From the NCBI RefSeq assembly GCF_033042135.1, contig NZ_WBXM01000012.1, positions 62,001 through 126,000 of the forward strand: DNA of 64,000 nucleotides, given 5' to 3'. Under the pieces are notes generated by a model, which was given only the letters and a program-made list of their open reading frames with translations, did no database searches and was not told the origin of the DNA. Positions 24,543-33,815 of the stretch are shown here, piece by piece (position 1 is the stretch's first letter; every line of letters begins with the position of its first letter). This DNA comes from Haloechinothrix sp033042135 (GTDB taxonomy: Bacteria > Actinomycetota > Actinomycetes > Mycobacteriales > Pseudonocardiaceae). The translations under genes and the position numbers were made by a program.

Positions 24543-25595
24543 ATGACCAGTGTCGCCGTCGTGGGATTCACGCAGGCACCCAACGTCCGCGAAACGCAAG
24601 GAACGACCAACGGGGTCGAGATGCTCGTCCCCACCCTCGCCGAAGCTTTTCAGCAGACCGGCCTGTCCCCATCGGACATCGGGTTCTGGTGTTCCGGATC
24701 GTCCGACTACCTGGCTGGGCGCGCCTTCACGTTCATCTCGGCGATCGACGCCATCGGCGCGTTCCCGCCGATCAACGAGTCGCATGTGGAAATGGACGCC
24801 GCGTGGGCGCTGTACGAGGCGTGGGTGAAGATCCTCACCGGGGAGGTCGATACCGCGCTGGTCTACGGGTTCGGCAAGTCCTCAGCCGGGACGCTGCGCC
24901 GCGTGCTGTCGCTGCAACTGGACCCGTACGTCGTCGCGCCACTGTGGCCCGACTCGATCAGCATCGCCGGGATCCAGGCACGGATGGGCATGGAGTCCGG
25001 CCGCTGGAGCGAGCAGGCCATGGCCGAGGTCGCCGCGCGCAGCCTCACCGACGCCGCGGCCAACCCGAGCGCGCAGCGCCGCGAGGCCGTCACCGCGGCC
25101 GAGCTGCTCGACCGCCCGGTGGTGGCCGACCCGCTGCGTGCGCACGACATCGCACCGATCACCGACGGCGCCTCCGTGGTCATCCTGGCGCGAACCGAAC
25201 GCGCCCGCGAGATCGTCGAGCGGCCCGCCGTGATCACCGGCTTCGAGCACCGGGTGGACTCCCCGTCGCTCGGCGGGCGTGACCTTACCCGCTCGGAGTC
25301 CACGCGCGCCGCAGGCAGGGCCGCAGGCGGTGACGGTGTGGAGCTGGCCGAACTGCACGCCCCGTTCAGCCACCAGGAGCTGATCCTGGCAGGCGAGCTC
25401 GGGCTGGCAGACGGGGTTCGCATCAACCCGTCCGGCGGCGCGCTCGCGGCGAACGCGCTGTTCTCCGGCGGGCTGACCCGGATCGGCGAGGCGGCCATGC
25501 GCATCATCGACGGCACGGCAGGCAAGGTTCTCGCGCACGCCACGAGCGGTCCCGCGCTGCAGCAGAACCTTGTCGCGGTAATGGAGGGCGAGTAA
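24543..25595 (+). CDS. ltp4: Thiolase-like lipid-transfer protein Ltp4
   Basis: A 350-residue SCP-X/thiolase-fold protein without the normal thiolase Cys at the expected place. It has SGSSDYLAGRAF near residue 54, HAPFSHQELILAG near 268 and the Gly-rich NPSGGALAANALFSGGLTR near 300. In sterol clusters Ltp3 and Ltp4 are thought to act as aldolases or thiolase-like lyases with a DUF35 partner during side-chain removal, in particular of C24-branched sterols in related bacteria. The ATG has GGGAG; the stop overlaps the ltp3 start (TAATG). Confidence 0.82.
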   Translation: MTSVAVVGFTQAPNVRETQGTTNGVEMLVPTLAEAFQQTGLSPSDIGFWCSGSSDYLAGRAFTFISAIDAIGAFPPINESHVEMDAAWALYEAWVKILTGEVDTALVYGFGKSSAGTLRRVLSLQLDPYVVAPLWPDSISIAGIQARMGMESGRWSEQAMAEVAARSLTDAAANPSAQRREAVTAAELLDRPVVADPLRAHDIAPITDGASVVILARTERAREIVERPAVITGFEHRVDSPSLGGRDLTRSESTRAAGRAAGGDGVELAELHAPFSHQELILAGELGLADGVRINPSGGALAANALFSGGLTRIGEAAMRIIDGTAGKVLAHATSGPALQQNLVAVMEGE

Positions 25596-26755
25596 TGAGC
25601 AAGCAGCGAGCCGCTGTGCTCGGCACCGGGCAGACGCACCACAAGGCCAAGCGCACCGATGTCTCGATGCCGGGTCTGATCCGTGAGGCCGTCGACCGCG
25701 CGATGGCCGACGCGCAGGTGGACTGGCCCGACATCGACGCCGTCGTGCTCGGCAAGGCGCCCGACCTGTTCGAGGGCGTGATGATGCCGGAGCTGTTCCT
25801 CGCCGACGCGCTCGGCGCCAGCGGCAAGCCACTGCTGCGGGTGCACACCGCCGGTTCGGTGGGAGGATCCACCTCGCTCGTCGCCGCGAGCCTGGTGACC
25901 TCCGGAGTGCACCGGCGGGTGCTGACCGTGGCCTTCGAGAAGCAGTCCGAGTCCAACGCCATGTGGGCGCTGTCGATCGCCCCGCCGTTCTCCATGCCGG
26001 TCGGCGCGGGAGCCGGTGGTTACTTCGCCCCGCACGTGCGTGCCTACATCCGCCGCGCAGAGGCCCCCGAGCACATCGGCGCGCTCGTCGCGGTGAAGGA
26101 CCGGCGCAACGGGGCGCTCAACCCCTACGCCCACCTGCGACAGCCCGAGATCACCTTCGAGTCGGTGCAGGCCTCACAAGTGCTGTGGGATCCGATCCGC
26201 TACGACGAGACCTGCCCCTCCTCCGACGGGGCGTGCGCCATGGTGCTTGGCGACGAGGCGGCGGGCGACGCCGTGCCCGGCGGAGCCGCCTGGATCCACG
26301 CCACCGCGATGCGCACCGAGCCGACCACCTTCGCCGGACGCGACCAGGTCAACCCGCAGTCGGGCAAGGACGCCGCTGCCGCGCTGTGGCGCGATGGCGG
26401 CATCACCGACCCGTTCGCCGAGATCGACGTGGCCGAGCTGTACGTCCCGTTCTCCTGGTTCGAGCCGATGTGGCTGGAGAACATGGGCTTCGCCGAGGAG
26501 GGCACCGGCTGGAAGCTCACCGAGTCCGGCACCACCGAGCTCGGCGGCAGGCTACCCATCAACCCCTCCGGCGGGGTGATGTGCACCAACCCGATCGGCG
26601 CCTCGGGCATGCTGCGCTGCGCCGAAGCGGCCAAACAGGTGATGGGACGCGCAGGCGATTACCAGGTCGACGGCGCGCGCAAGGCCGTCGGCCACGCCTA
26701 CGGCGGTGGCTCCCAGTACTTCGCGATGTGGCTGGTAGGCGCCGACAAGCCCTGA
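25595..26755 (+). CDS. ltp3: Thiolase-like lipid-transfer protein Ltp3
   Basis: A 386-residue thiolase-superfamily protein (SCP-X type). Visible motifs are an N-terminal AVLGTGQTHHKAKR, HTAGSVGGSTSLVAASLV near residue 86, and the C-terminal NPSGGVMCTNPIGASGMLRCAEA. Like Ltp4 it probably works with the DUF35 protein encoded first in the operon. It ends the operon, is convergent with cyp125, and is followed by a strong hairpin. Confidence 0.82.
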   Translation: MSKQRAAVLGTGQTHHKAKRTDVSMPGLIREAVDRAMADAQVDWPDIDAVVLGKAPDLFEGVMMPELFLADALGASGKPLLRVHTAGSVGGSTSLVAASLVTSGVHRRVLTVAFEKQSESNAMWALSIAPPFSMPVGAGAGGYFAPHVRAYIRRAEAPEHIGALVAVKDRRNGALNPYAHLRQPEITFESVQASQVLWDPIRYDETCPSSDGACAMVLGDEAAGDAVPGGAAWIHATAMRTEPTTFAGRDQVNPQSGKDAAAALWRDGGITDPFAEIDVAELYVPFSWFEPMWLENMGFAEEGTGWKLTESGTTELGGRLPINPSGGVMCTNPIGASGMLRCAEAAKQVMGRAGDYQVDGARKAVGHAYGGGSQYFAMWLVGADKP

Positions 26756-26818
26756 CCCACCCGTGTCCAGCGCCCCGGCACCCCGTGTCCGGGCCCTGGT
26801 CACCCTGAGCCAAGCAGT

Positions 26819-26847
26819 CGGGCACCCCGCCGAGGGCGGGGTGCCCG
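26819..26847. terminator. Strong hairpin between ltp3 and cyp125
   Basis: Perfect 13-bp stem CGGGCACCCCGCC with its complement and a 3-base loop (arms 26819-26831 and 26835-26847). It is the tightest hairpin in the window and separates convergent genes. Confidence 0.85.
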
Positions 26848-26870
26848 AGTTCTGGCTACGAGAGGTGTTA

Positions 26871-28097
26871 TCAGGAATACGCCACCGGGAAGTGCTTGAT
26901 GCCGTTGACCCACCCGGAGCGGAGCCGGGAGAGCTCGCCGACCTGCCGGATATTGGGCATCTCATCGGCGATCGCGTTGAACATCAGGTCGATCTCCAGG
27001 CGGGCCAGGTTGGCGCCGAGGCAGTAGTGCGTTCCGGTACCACCGAAGCCGACGTGCGGGTTGGGGTCCCGCATGATGTCGAAGGTCATCGGGTTGTCGA
27101 AGGCTTCCTCGTCGAAGTTGGCCGAGCTGTAGAACATACCGACTCGTTGACCAGCCTTGATGTGTTGGCCACCCAGCTCGGTGTCGGCGGTGGCTGTTCG
27201 CTGGAACACCGTGATCGGTGTCGCCCACCGCACGATCTCGTCGGGTGCGGTCCTCGGCCGCTCCGCCTTGTACAGCTCCCACTGCTCGGGGTTGTCAAGG
27301 AACGCCTTCATGCCGTGTGTGATCGCGTTGCGGGTGGTCTCGTTACCGGCGACAGCGAGCAGGATGACGAAGAAGCCGAACTCGTCGTTGCTGAGCGACT
27401 CCCCGTCGATATCGGCGTTGACCAGCTTGGTGACGATGTCGTCGACGGGGCACTTCTGCCGCTCCTCGGCCATCGCTGCCGCGTATCCCAGGATCTCGGT
27501 GGAGGCGTTCACCGGGTCGACGCTGTACTCGGGGTCGTCGTAGCTGATCATCTCGTTCGACCACTCGAAGATCTTGTGCCGGTCCTCCTGCGGCACGCCG
27601 AGCAGCTCAGCGATGGCCTGCAGCGGCAGTTCGGAGGCCACCTCTTCGACGAAGTCACCGCTGCCTCGTTGCTTGGCCTCGCGCACGATGCCTGCCGCGC
27701 GCTTGGCCAGTGCCTCGCGCAGGCTCTCCACGGCGCGGGGGGTGAACCCCTTCGACACGATCCGGCGTGCCTTGGTGTGCTGCGGCGGGTCCATGTTGAC
27801 GATCATGGCGCGCTGCATCTCGATCTCTTCGCGGGTGATGTCGCCGTTGAACCGGATGACCGCGGTGTTCTCCCAGGAGGAGAACAGCTGCGGGTTCTTG
27901 GAGATCTCCTTGATGTCTTCCATCCGGGTCACGACCCAGTAGCCGCCGTCGTCGAAGCCACTCACCCCGGCAGGCTGCGGGTTCCACCACACCGGCGCCG
28001 TGCGGCGCAGTTCGGCGAACTCCTCCAGCGGCATCCGCTCGGCGTTCAGATCGGGATCGGTGAAATCGAAACCAGCTGGGATCGACGGTGTTGCCAC
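26871..28097 (-). CDS. cyp125: Steroid C26-monooxygenase cytochrome P450 CYP125
   Basis: A soluble bacterial P450 of 408 residues. The I-helix reads LLAVAGNETTRNAITHG near residue 248 and the haem-binding loop FGGTGTHYCLGANLARLE near 347 carries the axial Cys. An N-terminal PPQHTKARRIVSKGF segment is also typical. CYP125 hydroxylates and further oxidises C26 of cholest-4-en-3-one, starting side-chain degradation. GTG start with AGGAGG. It is divergent from fadA5 with a KstR box on each side of the shared region, as in Rv3545c-Rv3546. The Mtb enzyme is slightly longer at the N-terminus. Confidence 0.92.
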   Translation of the reverse strand: MATPSIPAGFDFTDPDLNAERMPLEEFAELRRTAPVWWNPQPAGVSGFDDGGYWVVTRMEDIKEISKNPQLFSSWENTAVIRFNGDITREEIEMQRAMIVNMDPPQHTKARRIVSKGFTPRAVESLREALAKRAAGIVREAKQRGSGDFVEEVASELPLQAIAELLGVPQEDRHKIFEWSNEMISYDDPEYSVDPVNASTEILGYAAAMAEERQKCPVDDIVTKLVNADIDGESLSNDEFGFFVILLAVAGNETTRNAITHGMKAFLDNPEQWELYKAERPRTAPDEIVRWATPITVFQRTATADTELGGQHIKAGQRVGMFYSSANFDEEAFDNPMTFDIMRDPNPHVGFGGTGTHYCLGANLARLEIDLMFNAIADEMPNIRQVGELSRLRSGWVNGIKHFPVAYS

Positions 28098-28151
28098 GGC
28101 TACCTCCTACGTGGTCGCACTGCGCCCTGCGCAGCCCACACCAGGCCTGAA

Positions 28152-28165
28152 TATAACGTGTTCTA
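28152..28165. promoter_or_regulatory. KstR operator upstream of cyp125
   Basis: TATAACGTGTTCTA matches the consensus at every fixed position and lies 54 bases before the cyp125 start. Confidence 0.85.
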
Positions 28166-28311
28166 CTCCGATTGAAGCACACGAACCCGGAGAAGCAAAG
28201 AGCGCGAGTGAAACCCGTTAACTCGACCAAGATCGCCTATAGTGTCACATCATGCCGCGGCGAACTCGCCCGGCTCGCGCAACCTCACAGCACCCCCGCA
28301 TTGCCTGCACA

Positions 28312-28325
28312 GAGAACATGTTCTA
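28312..28325. promoter_or_regulatory. KstR operator upstream of fadA5
   Basis: GAGAACATGTTCTA; read on the other strand it is TAGAACATGTTCTC, with one mismatch at the end. It lies 37 bases before the fadA5 start. The 146 bases between this and the cyp125 box show no other feature. Confidence 0.82.
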
Positions 28326-28362
28326 GTTTCGTAGGTGTAGTCGAACGAGCAGGAGGCATCCA

Positions 28363-29523
28363 GTGGGTAGTCCAGTGATCGTGACGGCCGCGCGCACGCC
28401 GATCGGCAAGCGCGGTGGGTGGCTTGCCGGGCTCCATCCCGCCGAGATCCTCGGCGCTGCCCAGCGAGCCCTGATCGAGCGGACGGGCATCGACCCGGCG
28501 GAGGTCGAGCAGGTCATCGGCGGCACGGTCACCCAGGCAGGCGAGCAGGCTGGCAACGTCACACGGACCGCGTGGCTGCACGCAGGGCTGCCGGAGGGCT
28601 GCGGCGCCACGACCATCGACGCGCAGTGCGGCTCGGCGCAGCACGCCACCCACCTGGTCGCGGGGCTCATCGCAGGCGGCGCTATCGATGTGGGCATCGC
28701 CTGCGGTGTCGAGTCCATGAGCCGGGTACCGCTCGGCGCCAACCGCGGGGTGGATGTCGGCTCGCCGCGCCCCGACTCGTGGGCGATCGACATGCCCAAC
28801 CAGTTCGAGGCCGCCGAACGCATCGCCGCACGTCGGGGCCTCACCAGGGAGGACATCGACACCTTCGGAGCGAAATCGCAGCGCAAGGCCAACTTCGCCG
28901 CCGCGCAGGGACGGTTCGGCTCCGAGATCGTGCCTGTCAAGGCTCCCGTGCTCGAGCAGGGCCGCCCGACCGGCGAAACCCAGCTCGTCACCCGTGACCA
29001 GGGGCTGCGGGAGACGACGCCGGAGGCGCTGGCACAGCTCAAGCCGGTACTCGACGGTGGTCTGCACACCGCGGGAACCTCCTCGCAGGTCTCCGACGGC
29101 GCGGCGGCGGTACTACTGATGGACGAGGACAAAGCCCGCGCACTCGGTTTGACGCCCCGAGCGCGAATCCGGTCCCAGGCCCTGATCGGCGCCGAACCGT
29201 ACTACCACCTGGACGGCCCGATCACAGCCTCGCAGCGGGTGCTGGACCGGGCCGGGATGACCATCGAGGAACCGGACCTGTTCGAGGTGAACGAGGCATT
29301 CGCCTCCGTCGTGCTGTCCTGGCAACAGGTGCTCCAGCCCGATCCGGGCAAGGTGAACGTCAACGGAGGCGCCATCGCCCTCGGACACCCCGTCGGCAGC
29401 ACCGGCGCGCGCCTGATCACCACGGCGCTGCACGAACTGGAACGCATCGACGCCGCCACCGCGCTGATCTCCATGTGCGCGGGTGGCGCCATGTCCACGG
29501 CGAGCATCATCGAGCGGATATAA
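28363..29523 (+). CDS. fadA5: Steroid 3-ketoacyl-CoA thiolase FadA5
   Basis: A thiolase of 386 residues with the nucleophilic Cys in DAQCGSAQHATH (about residue 89), the His in NGGAIALGHPVGSTGARL near 345, and the second Cys in SMCAGGAMST near 376. FadA5 releases acetyl-CoA or propionyl-CoA from the steroid side chain. GTG start with AGGAGG ten bases upstream. Its divergence from cyp125 and the following SDR pair mirrors Rv3545c to Rv3549c; the small ddn gene found there is missing here. Confidence 0.9.
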   Translation: MGSPVIVTAARTPIGKRGGWLAGLHPAEILGAAQRALIERTGIDPAEVEQVIGGTVTQAGEQAGNVTRTAWLHAGLPEGCGATTIDAQCGSAQHATHLVAGLIAGGAIDVGIACGVESMSRVPLGANRGVDVGSPRPDSWAIDMPNQFEAAERIAARRGLTREDIDTFGAKSQRKANFAAAQGRFGSEIVPVKAPVLEQGRPTGETQLVTRDQGLRETTPEALAQLKPVLDGGLHTAGTSSQVSDGAAAVLLMDEDKARALGLTPRARIRSQALIGAEPYYHLDGPITASQRVLDRAGMTIEEPDLFEVNEAFASVVLSWQQVLQPDPGKVNVNGGAIALGHPVGSTGARLITTALHELERIDAATALISMCAGGAMSTASIIERI

Positions 29524-29527
29524 CGAC

Positions 29528-29613
29528 GGGCGTGTCGGGCGCAAAGGCACCCTTGTTGGGTGATGCGTACGCTTTCCTGCCCAACACAGAGTGCTGACAC
29601 GCCCGACACGCCC
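29528..29613. terminator. Nested inverted repeat between fadA5 and SDR gene
   Basis: Outer arms GGGCGTGTCGGGCG (29528-29541) and its complement (29600-29613), with an inner TGTTGGG/CCCAACA pair (29554-29560 and 29580-29586). Between convergent genes; a likely two-way terminator. Confidence 0.6.
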
Positions 29614-29618
29614 GGCTG

Positions 29619-30524
29619 TCAGGTTCCGTATACCGGCTCCGGCGCAGGACTGTCGGCGATCAGCTCGCGCACCACAGGCCCGAGTTCGGCTGGTTCCCAG
29701 CGGGCGCCCTTATCGTGGGCCGGGCCGTGCCGCCAGCCCTGCGCCAGCGACACCGTGCCGCCTTCCACCTCGAACACGCGGCCGGTCACATCGGCTGCCT
29801 CTACGCTTGCCAGCCAGACGACCAGCGGGGACACGTTCTCCGGGGCCATCGCGTCGAAACCGCCCTCCGGGGCGGCCATATCCTCGGCGAACGCCTGCTC
29901 GGTCATCCTGGTGCGGGCAGCGGGGGCGATGGCGTTGACCGTCACACCGTACCGGGCGAACTCGGCCGCGGCCACGATCGTCAATCCCGCGATACCCGCC
30001 TTGGCCGCCGAGTAGTTTCCCTGGCCGATGCTGCCGAGCAGGCCCGCGCCGGAACTGGTGTTGATGATCCGCGCGTCCGGCTGCCTGCCTGCCTTGCTCT
30101 CCGCGCGCCAGTGCGCAGCGGCGTGTCGCATCGTCGCGAAGTGCCCCTTGAGGTGCACCCGGATCACGTCGTCCCAGTCCTTCTCTTCCAGGTTGACCAG
30201 CATCCGGTCCCGCAGGAACCCCGCATTGTTCACCAGCACGTCCAGGCGCCCGTAGGTCTCCAGCGCGGTGCTGATCAGGTCGCGCGCACCCTCCCAGTCG
30301 GCGACATCGTGGGTACTGGCCACCGCCTTACCGCCCCGTGCCTCGATCTCGTCGACGACCTGCTGCGCAGGCCCGACCGACTGTCCCGCACCGTCGAGGC
30401 TCACGCCGACATCGTTGACGACCACCGATGCGCCCTCGGCTGCGAACGCCAAGGCGTGCGCCCGGCCGATGCCGCGCCCGGCTCCGGTGACGATCACGAC
30501 CCTACCGTCGTTGATTCCGCTCAT
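29619..30524 (-). CDS. SDR-family dehydrogenase (Rv3548c-like)
   Basis: A 301-residue SDR. It has TGAGRGIGRAHALAFAAEG, DVGVSLDG, VNNAGFLRDRM, the Ser in NTSSGAGL and YSAAK, then PAARTRM and a long C-terminal tail. It strongly resembles HSD4-type 3-hydroxyacyl-CoA dehydrogenases and is a paralogue of the enzyme at 3395. The ATG at 30524 has AAGGAG, three bases after the upstream SDR's stop. Position next to echA20/ipdAB matches Rv3548c in the KstR2 region. It is probably a beta-hydroxyacyl-CoA dehydrogenase for ring C/D-derived intermediates or side chain; the exact step is not established. Confidence 0.8.
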   Translation of the reverse strand: MSGINDGRVVIVTGAGRGIGRAHALAFAAEGASVVVNDVGVSLDGAGQSVGPAQQVVDEIEARGGKAVASTHDVADWEGARDLISTALETYGRLDVLVNNAGFLRDRMLVNLEEKDWDDVIRVHLKGHFATMRHAAAHWRAESKAGRQPDARIINTSSGAGLLGSIGQGNYSAAKAGIAGLTIVAAAEFARYGVTVNAIAPAARTRMTEQAFAEDMAAPEGGFDAMAPENVSPLVVWLASVEAADVTGRVFEVEGGTVSLAQGWRHGPAHDKGARWEPAELGPVVRELIADSPAPEPVYGT

Positions 30525-30526
30525 CC

Positions 30527-31324
30527 TCACTCCTTGCCCTGCTGTGATTGTCGCTGTGTCGTTGCCGCGTCGAGAAACGCGGGCCGCTCCCCTCCACCGT
30601 GGACTTTCAGTGTCGCTCCGCTGACGTAAGAAGCTAAGGGCGAGGCGAGAAAGACCGCGCAGTTGCCTACTTCCTCGGCCTCGGCCAGTCGTCCGAGCGG
30701 GACAGTGGAGCCGACCGCGGCCACTCCCTCGGAATCGCCGTAGTGCATTTCGGCCAGCTCGGTACGCACCATCCCGACGTCCACGGCGTTGACCCGGATC
30801 GCTGGTGCCCACTCGACGGCAAGGCTCGCCGTGAGGTTGTCCAGCCCCGCCTTCGCCGCGCCGTACGCCGCGGTACCCGGCGAAGGGCGGGTACCGCTGA
30901 CGCTGCTGATGTTGACGATCGCCCCGCCGGAATCCTGGGTGGACATGACCGCGTGCGCGCGCTGTGCCACCTGTAGCGGCGCCAGCAAGTTGAGCCCGAT
31001 GACCTTGTCGTGGAACCGGGGTGAGGCGGTGGCCGCCTCGGCGAACGGGGCGCCACCCGCGTTGTTGACCAGGATGTCCACCCGGCCGTGGCGTTGCTCG
31101 ATGTGCCGGAACAGCTGATCGACCTGCTCTGTGTCACGGATGTCACAGGCGACGAACTCGGCGGTCGAGCCGCCCGCCTCGATCGGCGATTCCGGTGCGT
31201 TCCGCGCGCAGGTCACCACGCTGGCTCCCGCATGGAGGAAGGAGCGCACGATCCCGGCGCCCACCCCTCGCACACCGCCGGTCACCAGCGCCACCGCTCC
31301 GTCAAGACCAAGAGAGAGCGCCAT
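30527..31324 (-). CDS. SDR-family dehydrogenase (Rv3549c-like)
   Basis: A 265-residue classical SDR: TGGVRGVGAGIV near residue 15, VNNAGG near 88, NISSVSG with the Ser, and YGAAKAGLDN with Tyr/Lys. The extra C-terminal tail is polar. The ATG has AGGAGG. It is divergent from echA20 across a KstR2-type box and followed after 2 bases by the next SDR, the same order as Rv3549c-Rv3548c. Likely an alcohol dehydrogenase of HIP (3a-alpha-H-4-alpha-propanoate-7a-beta-methylhexahydro-1,5-indanedione) catabolism. Confidence 0.78.
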   Translation of the reverse strand: MALSLGLDGAVALVTGGVRGVGAGIVRSFLHAGASVVTCARNAPESPIEAGGSTAEFVACDIRDTEQVDQLFRHIEQRHGRVDILVNNAGGAPFAEAATASPRFHDKVIGLNLLAPLQVAQRAHAVMSTQDSGGAIVNISSVSGTRPSPGTAAYGAAKAGLDNLTASLAVEWAPAIRVNAVDVGMVRTELAEMHYGDSEGVAAVGSTVPLGRLAEAEEVGNCAVFLASPLASYVSGATLKVHGGGERPAFLDAATTQRQSQQGKE

Positions 31325-31393
31325 GCGCCGACCTCCTCACTTGTCATCGCCCGCCGCGGACTCCTACCTCGATCGGCATTACCCTGCTAACGT

Positions 31394-31407
31394 ACCAAGC
31401 AAGTGTT
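31394..31407. promoter_or_regulatory. KstR2-type operator (diverged) between SDR and echA20
   Basis: ACCAAGCAAGTGTT, recognisable as the KstR2 palindrome AnCAAGnnCTTGnT with two mismatches. The wider context (TACCAAGCA...TTAGG) parallels the exact site at 38983, so it is probably bound by KstR2. Confidence 0.65.
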
Positions 31408-31441
31408 AGGTTTGGTAGGTGTGGATAACTCGGAGGCCGGT

Positions 31442-32209
31442 ATGTCGTCACCCGTCAGCGTCGAGGAGCCCGAACCGCACGTCAGGATCGTCACGGTGGA
31501 TGCGCCACCGGTGAACGCGCTGACCGTGCAGGGCTGGTTCGATCTCGCCGACAGCGTCACCGCGGCAGGTAGGGACCCTGACTGCCATGTCGTGATCCTT
31601 CGCGCGAAGGGGCGCGGCTTCAACGCCGGTGTGGACATCAAGGAGATCCAGGCCGACGACGGTTACGGGGCACTGATCGGGGCCAATCACGGCTGCGCGG
31701 CGGCGTTCTCCGCCGTATACGAGTGCGCCGTGCCCGTGATCGCGGCGGTGCACGGCCACTGCCTCGGCGGCGGAATCGGCCTCGTTGGCAACGCCGACCT
31801 CGTGGTCGCCGCCGAGGAAGCCACCTTCGGTCTTCCCGAGGTCGACAGGGGCGCGCTCGGCGCGGCCACCCACCTCGCGCGGCTGGTGCCGCAGCACCTG
31901 ATGCGCGCGCTGTACTACACGGCGAGCACGGTCACCGCGCAACAGCTGCACCACTTCGGCTCGGTGTTCCGCGTGGTACCGCGCGAGGAGCTGGACTCCG
32001 CCGCACTGGAGGTGGCGCGGGAGATCGCCGCGAAGGACACCCGCGTCATCCGCAAGGCCAAGGAGGCGATCAACGGTATCGACCCCCAGCCGGTGCACCG
32101 CAGCTACCGCTTCGAGCAAGGCTTCACGTTCGAGCTCAACCTGGCGGGCGTGTCCGACTCCGCCCGCCAGGACTTCCTCGGCACGTCCCACTCCAGGGAG
32201 CAAGGATGA
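31442..32209 (+). CDS. echA20: EchA20, HIEC-CoA ring-D hydrolase (crotonase family)
   Basis: A 255-residue crotonase-family protein. Characteristic segments are FNAGVDIKEIQ near residue 63, HGHCLGGGIGLVGNADLVVAA near 105, and a FGLPEVDRGALGAATHLARLVP motif. EchA20 opens ring D of the HIP-derived CoA thioester by hydrolysis. The ATG at 31442 has GGAGG five bases ahead. First gene of echA20-ipdA-ipdB-ipdC, all joined by 4-base overlaps, which is the order of Rv3550-Rv3553. Confidence 0.88.
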   Translation: MSSPVSVEEPEPHVRIVTVDAPPVNALTVQGWFDLADSVTAAGRDPDCHVVILRAKGRGFNAGVDIKEIQADDGYGALIGANHGCAAAFSAVYECAVPVIAAVHGHCLGGGIGLVGNADLVVAAEEATFGLPEVDRGALGAATHLARLVPQHLMRALYYTASTVTAQQLHHFGSVFRVVPREELDSAALEVAREIAAKDTRVIRKAKEAINGIDPQPVHRSYRFEQGFTFELNLAGVSDSARQDFLGTSHSREQG

Positions 32210-33075
32210 TCGACAAACGCATGACAGCCGACGAGGTGGTCGCCGAACTCCGCGACGGCATGACCATCGGCATCGGCGGCTGGGGCTCGCGCCGCAAACC
32301 CATGGCCCTGGTACGGGCCATCCTACGCTCCGGGCTCACCGACCTGACCGTGGTCTCCTACGGCGGCCCCGACGTCGGCCTGCTGGCAGCGGCAGGAAAG
32401 ATCCGCAAGCTCGTCTTCGGGTTCGTCACGTTGGACTCAATCCCGATCGACCCGCACTTCGCCGCGACGCGCCAAGCTGGCGCCATCAGCGTCACCGAGT
32501 ACGACGAGGGCATGTTTCACGCCGGGCTCGCCGCCGCCGTTAAGCGCCTGCCCTTTCAGCCGATCAGGGCCGGATTAGGATCCGATGTGGTCACCGTGAA
32601 CCCGGAACTGCGCACGGTTCGGTCACCCTACGACGACGGTGAGGAGCTGCTCGCGGTACCGCCACTGCGGCTCGACGCGGCGCTGGTTCACCTCAACCGG
32701 GCCGACGCGAGCGGCAACGCGCAGTACCTCGGGCCCGATCCCTACTTCGACGACGACTTCGCGCTGGCCGCCGACCGCTGCTACGTCAGCGCCGAACGGG
32801 TCGTCGACACCGAGGAGCTGACCGCGACGGCACCGGTGCAGTCCCTGCTGCTGAGCCGTTCCGCTGTCACCGGAGTGGTCGAGGCACCACGCGGTGCCCA
32901 CTTCACCTCCGCGGTACCCGACTACGGCAGGGATGAACGGTTCCAGCGCCACTACGCCGAGGCCGCCAAGGACCCGACCGGCTGGGAACGCTTCGTCGAC
33001 CGGTTCCTCTCCGGTGACGAGGCGAGCTACCAGGCCGAGGTCACCAGGTTCACTGAGGAGGAGGCAGCCGCATGA
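32206..33075 (+). CDS. ipdA: IpdA, alpha subunit of ring-C-opening COCHEA-CoA hydrolase
   Basis: A CoA-transferase-fold subunit (289 residues) that has lost transferase function. It shows GIGGWGSRRKPMALV near residue 22, SYGGPDVGLL near 51, a Glu-containing TEYDEGMF near 97 and AGLGSDVV near 122. IpdAB is a retro-Claisen-type hydrolase that opens the last steroid ring (ring C). The start overlaps echA20 by ATGA, and ipdB follows with another 4-base overlap. Confidence 0.88.
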   Translation: MIDKRMTADEVVAELRDGMTIGIGGWGSRRKPMALVRAILRSGLTDLTVVSYGGPDVGLLAAAGKIRKLVFGFVTLDSIPIDPHFAATRQAGAISVTEYDEGMFHAGLAAAVKRLPFQPIRAGLGSDVVTVNPELRTVRSPYDDGEELLAVPPLRLDAALVHLNRADASGNAQYLGPDPYFDDDFALAADRCYVSAERVVDTEELTATAPVQSLLLSRSAVTGVVEAPRGAHFTSAVPDYGRDERFQRHYAEAAKDPTGWERFVDRFLSGDEASYQAEVTRFTEEEAAA

Positions 33076-33815
33076 GCGAGGCGACCCGTGCAGAGATCGC
33101 CGCCGTGGCTTGCGCCGAGCTTTTCCGCGGCGACGGCGAGACGGTGGTCAGTCCGATGGGGATCGTGCCTGCGATCGGCGCGAAGCTGGCCCGACTGACG
33201 TTCGCCCCTGGCTTGCTTCTCACCGACGGTGAGGCGTACCTGATGACCGGTGAACCTGGCCGGGAGACGGTCGAGGGCTGGCAGCCGTTCAAGAAGATGC
33301 TCGACACCGTGGTCCCACACGGTAACCGGCATGTCGTGATGGGCGCCAGCCAGCTCGACCGGTTCGGCAACCAGAACATCTCAGCGATCGGCGCGCACGA
33401 CCACCCGACCCGCCAGCTGCTCGGGGTGCGCGGCGCTCCAGGCAACACCGTCAATCACCGCACCAGCTACTGGGTGCCGAAGCACGGCACCCGGGTGTTC
33501 ACCGAGCGCGTCGACGTGGTCTCCGGGGTGGGAACCGACCGGGCCACGGCCGCGGGGCCCGCCGCGTCCCGGTATCACGACCTGCATCGCGTGGTCACCG
33601 ACCTCGCCGTGTTCGACTTCGGCGCGAACGACGGCGGCATGCGGCTGCTGTCGGTGCATCCCGGGGTCAGCGTGGACGAGGTGCTCGCCAACACCGGTTT
33701 CGAGCCGGACACCTCGGCGACCACCGAAACCAGGATGCCCACCACCGAGGAACTACGTCTCATCCGCGACGTGCTCGACCCGAAGTCCACACGAGACAAG
33801 GAAGTGCGGACATGA
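33072..33815 (+). CDS. ipdB: IpdB, beta subunit of ring-C-opening COCHEA-CoA hydrolase
   Basis: The 247-residue beta subunit of the IpdAB hydrolase. CoA-transferase-like landmarks are VSPMGIVPAIGAKLARL, GASQLDRFGNQN and APGNTVNHRTSYWVPKHGTRVF, with a C-terminal DLAVFDFG...SVHPGVSVDEV segment. It pairs with IpdA and overlaps both neighbours by 4 bases, so a fixed 1:1 output is likely. Same arrangement as Rv3552. Confidence 0.88.
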   Translation: MSEATRAEIAAVACAELFRGDGETVVSPMGIVPAIGAKLARLTFAPGLLLTDGEAYLMTGEPGRETVEGWQPFKKMLDTVVPHGNRHVVMGASQLDRFGNQNISAIGAHDHPTRQLLGVRGAPGNTVNHRTSYWVPKHGTRVFTERVDVVSGVGTDRATAAGPAASRYHDLHRVVTDLAVFDFGANDGGMRLLSVHPGVSVDEVLANTGFEPDTSATTETRMPTTEELRLIRDVLDPKSTRDKEVRT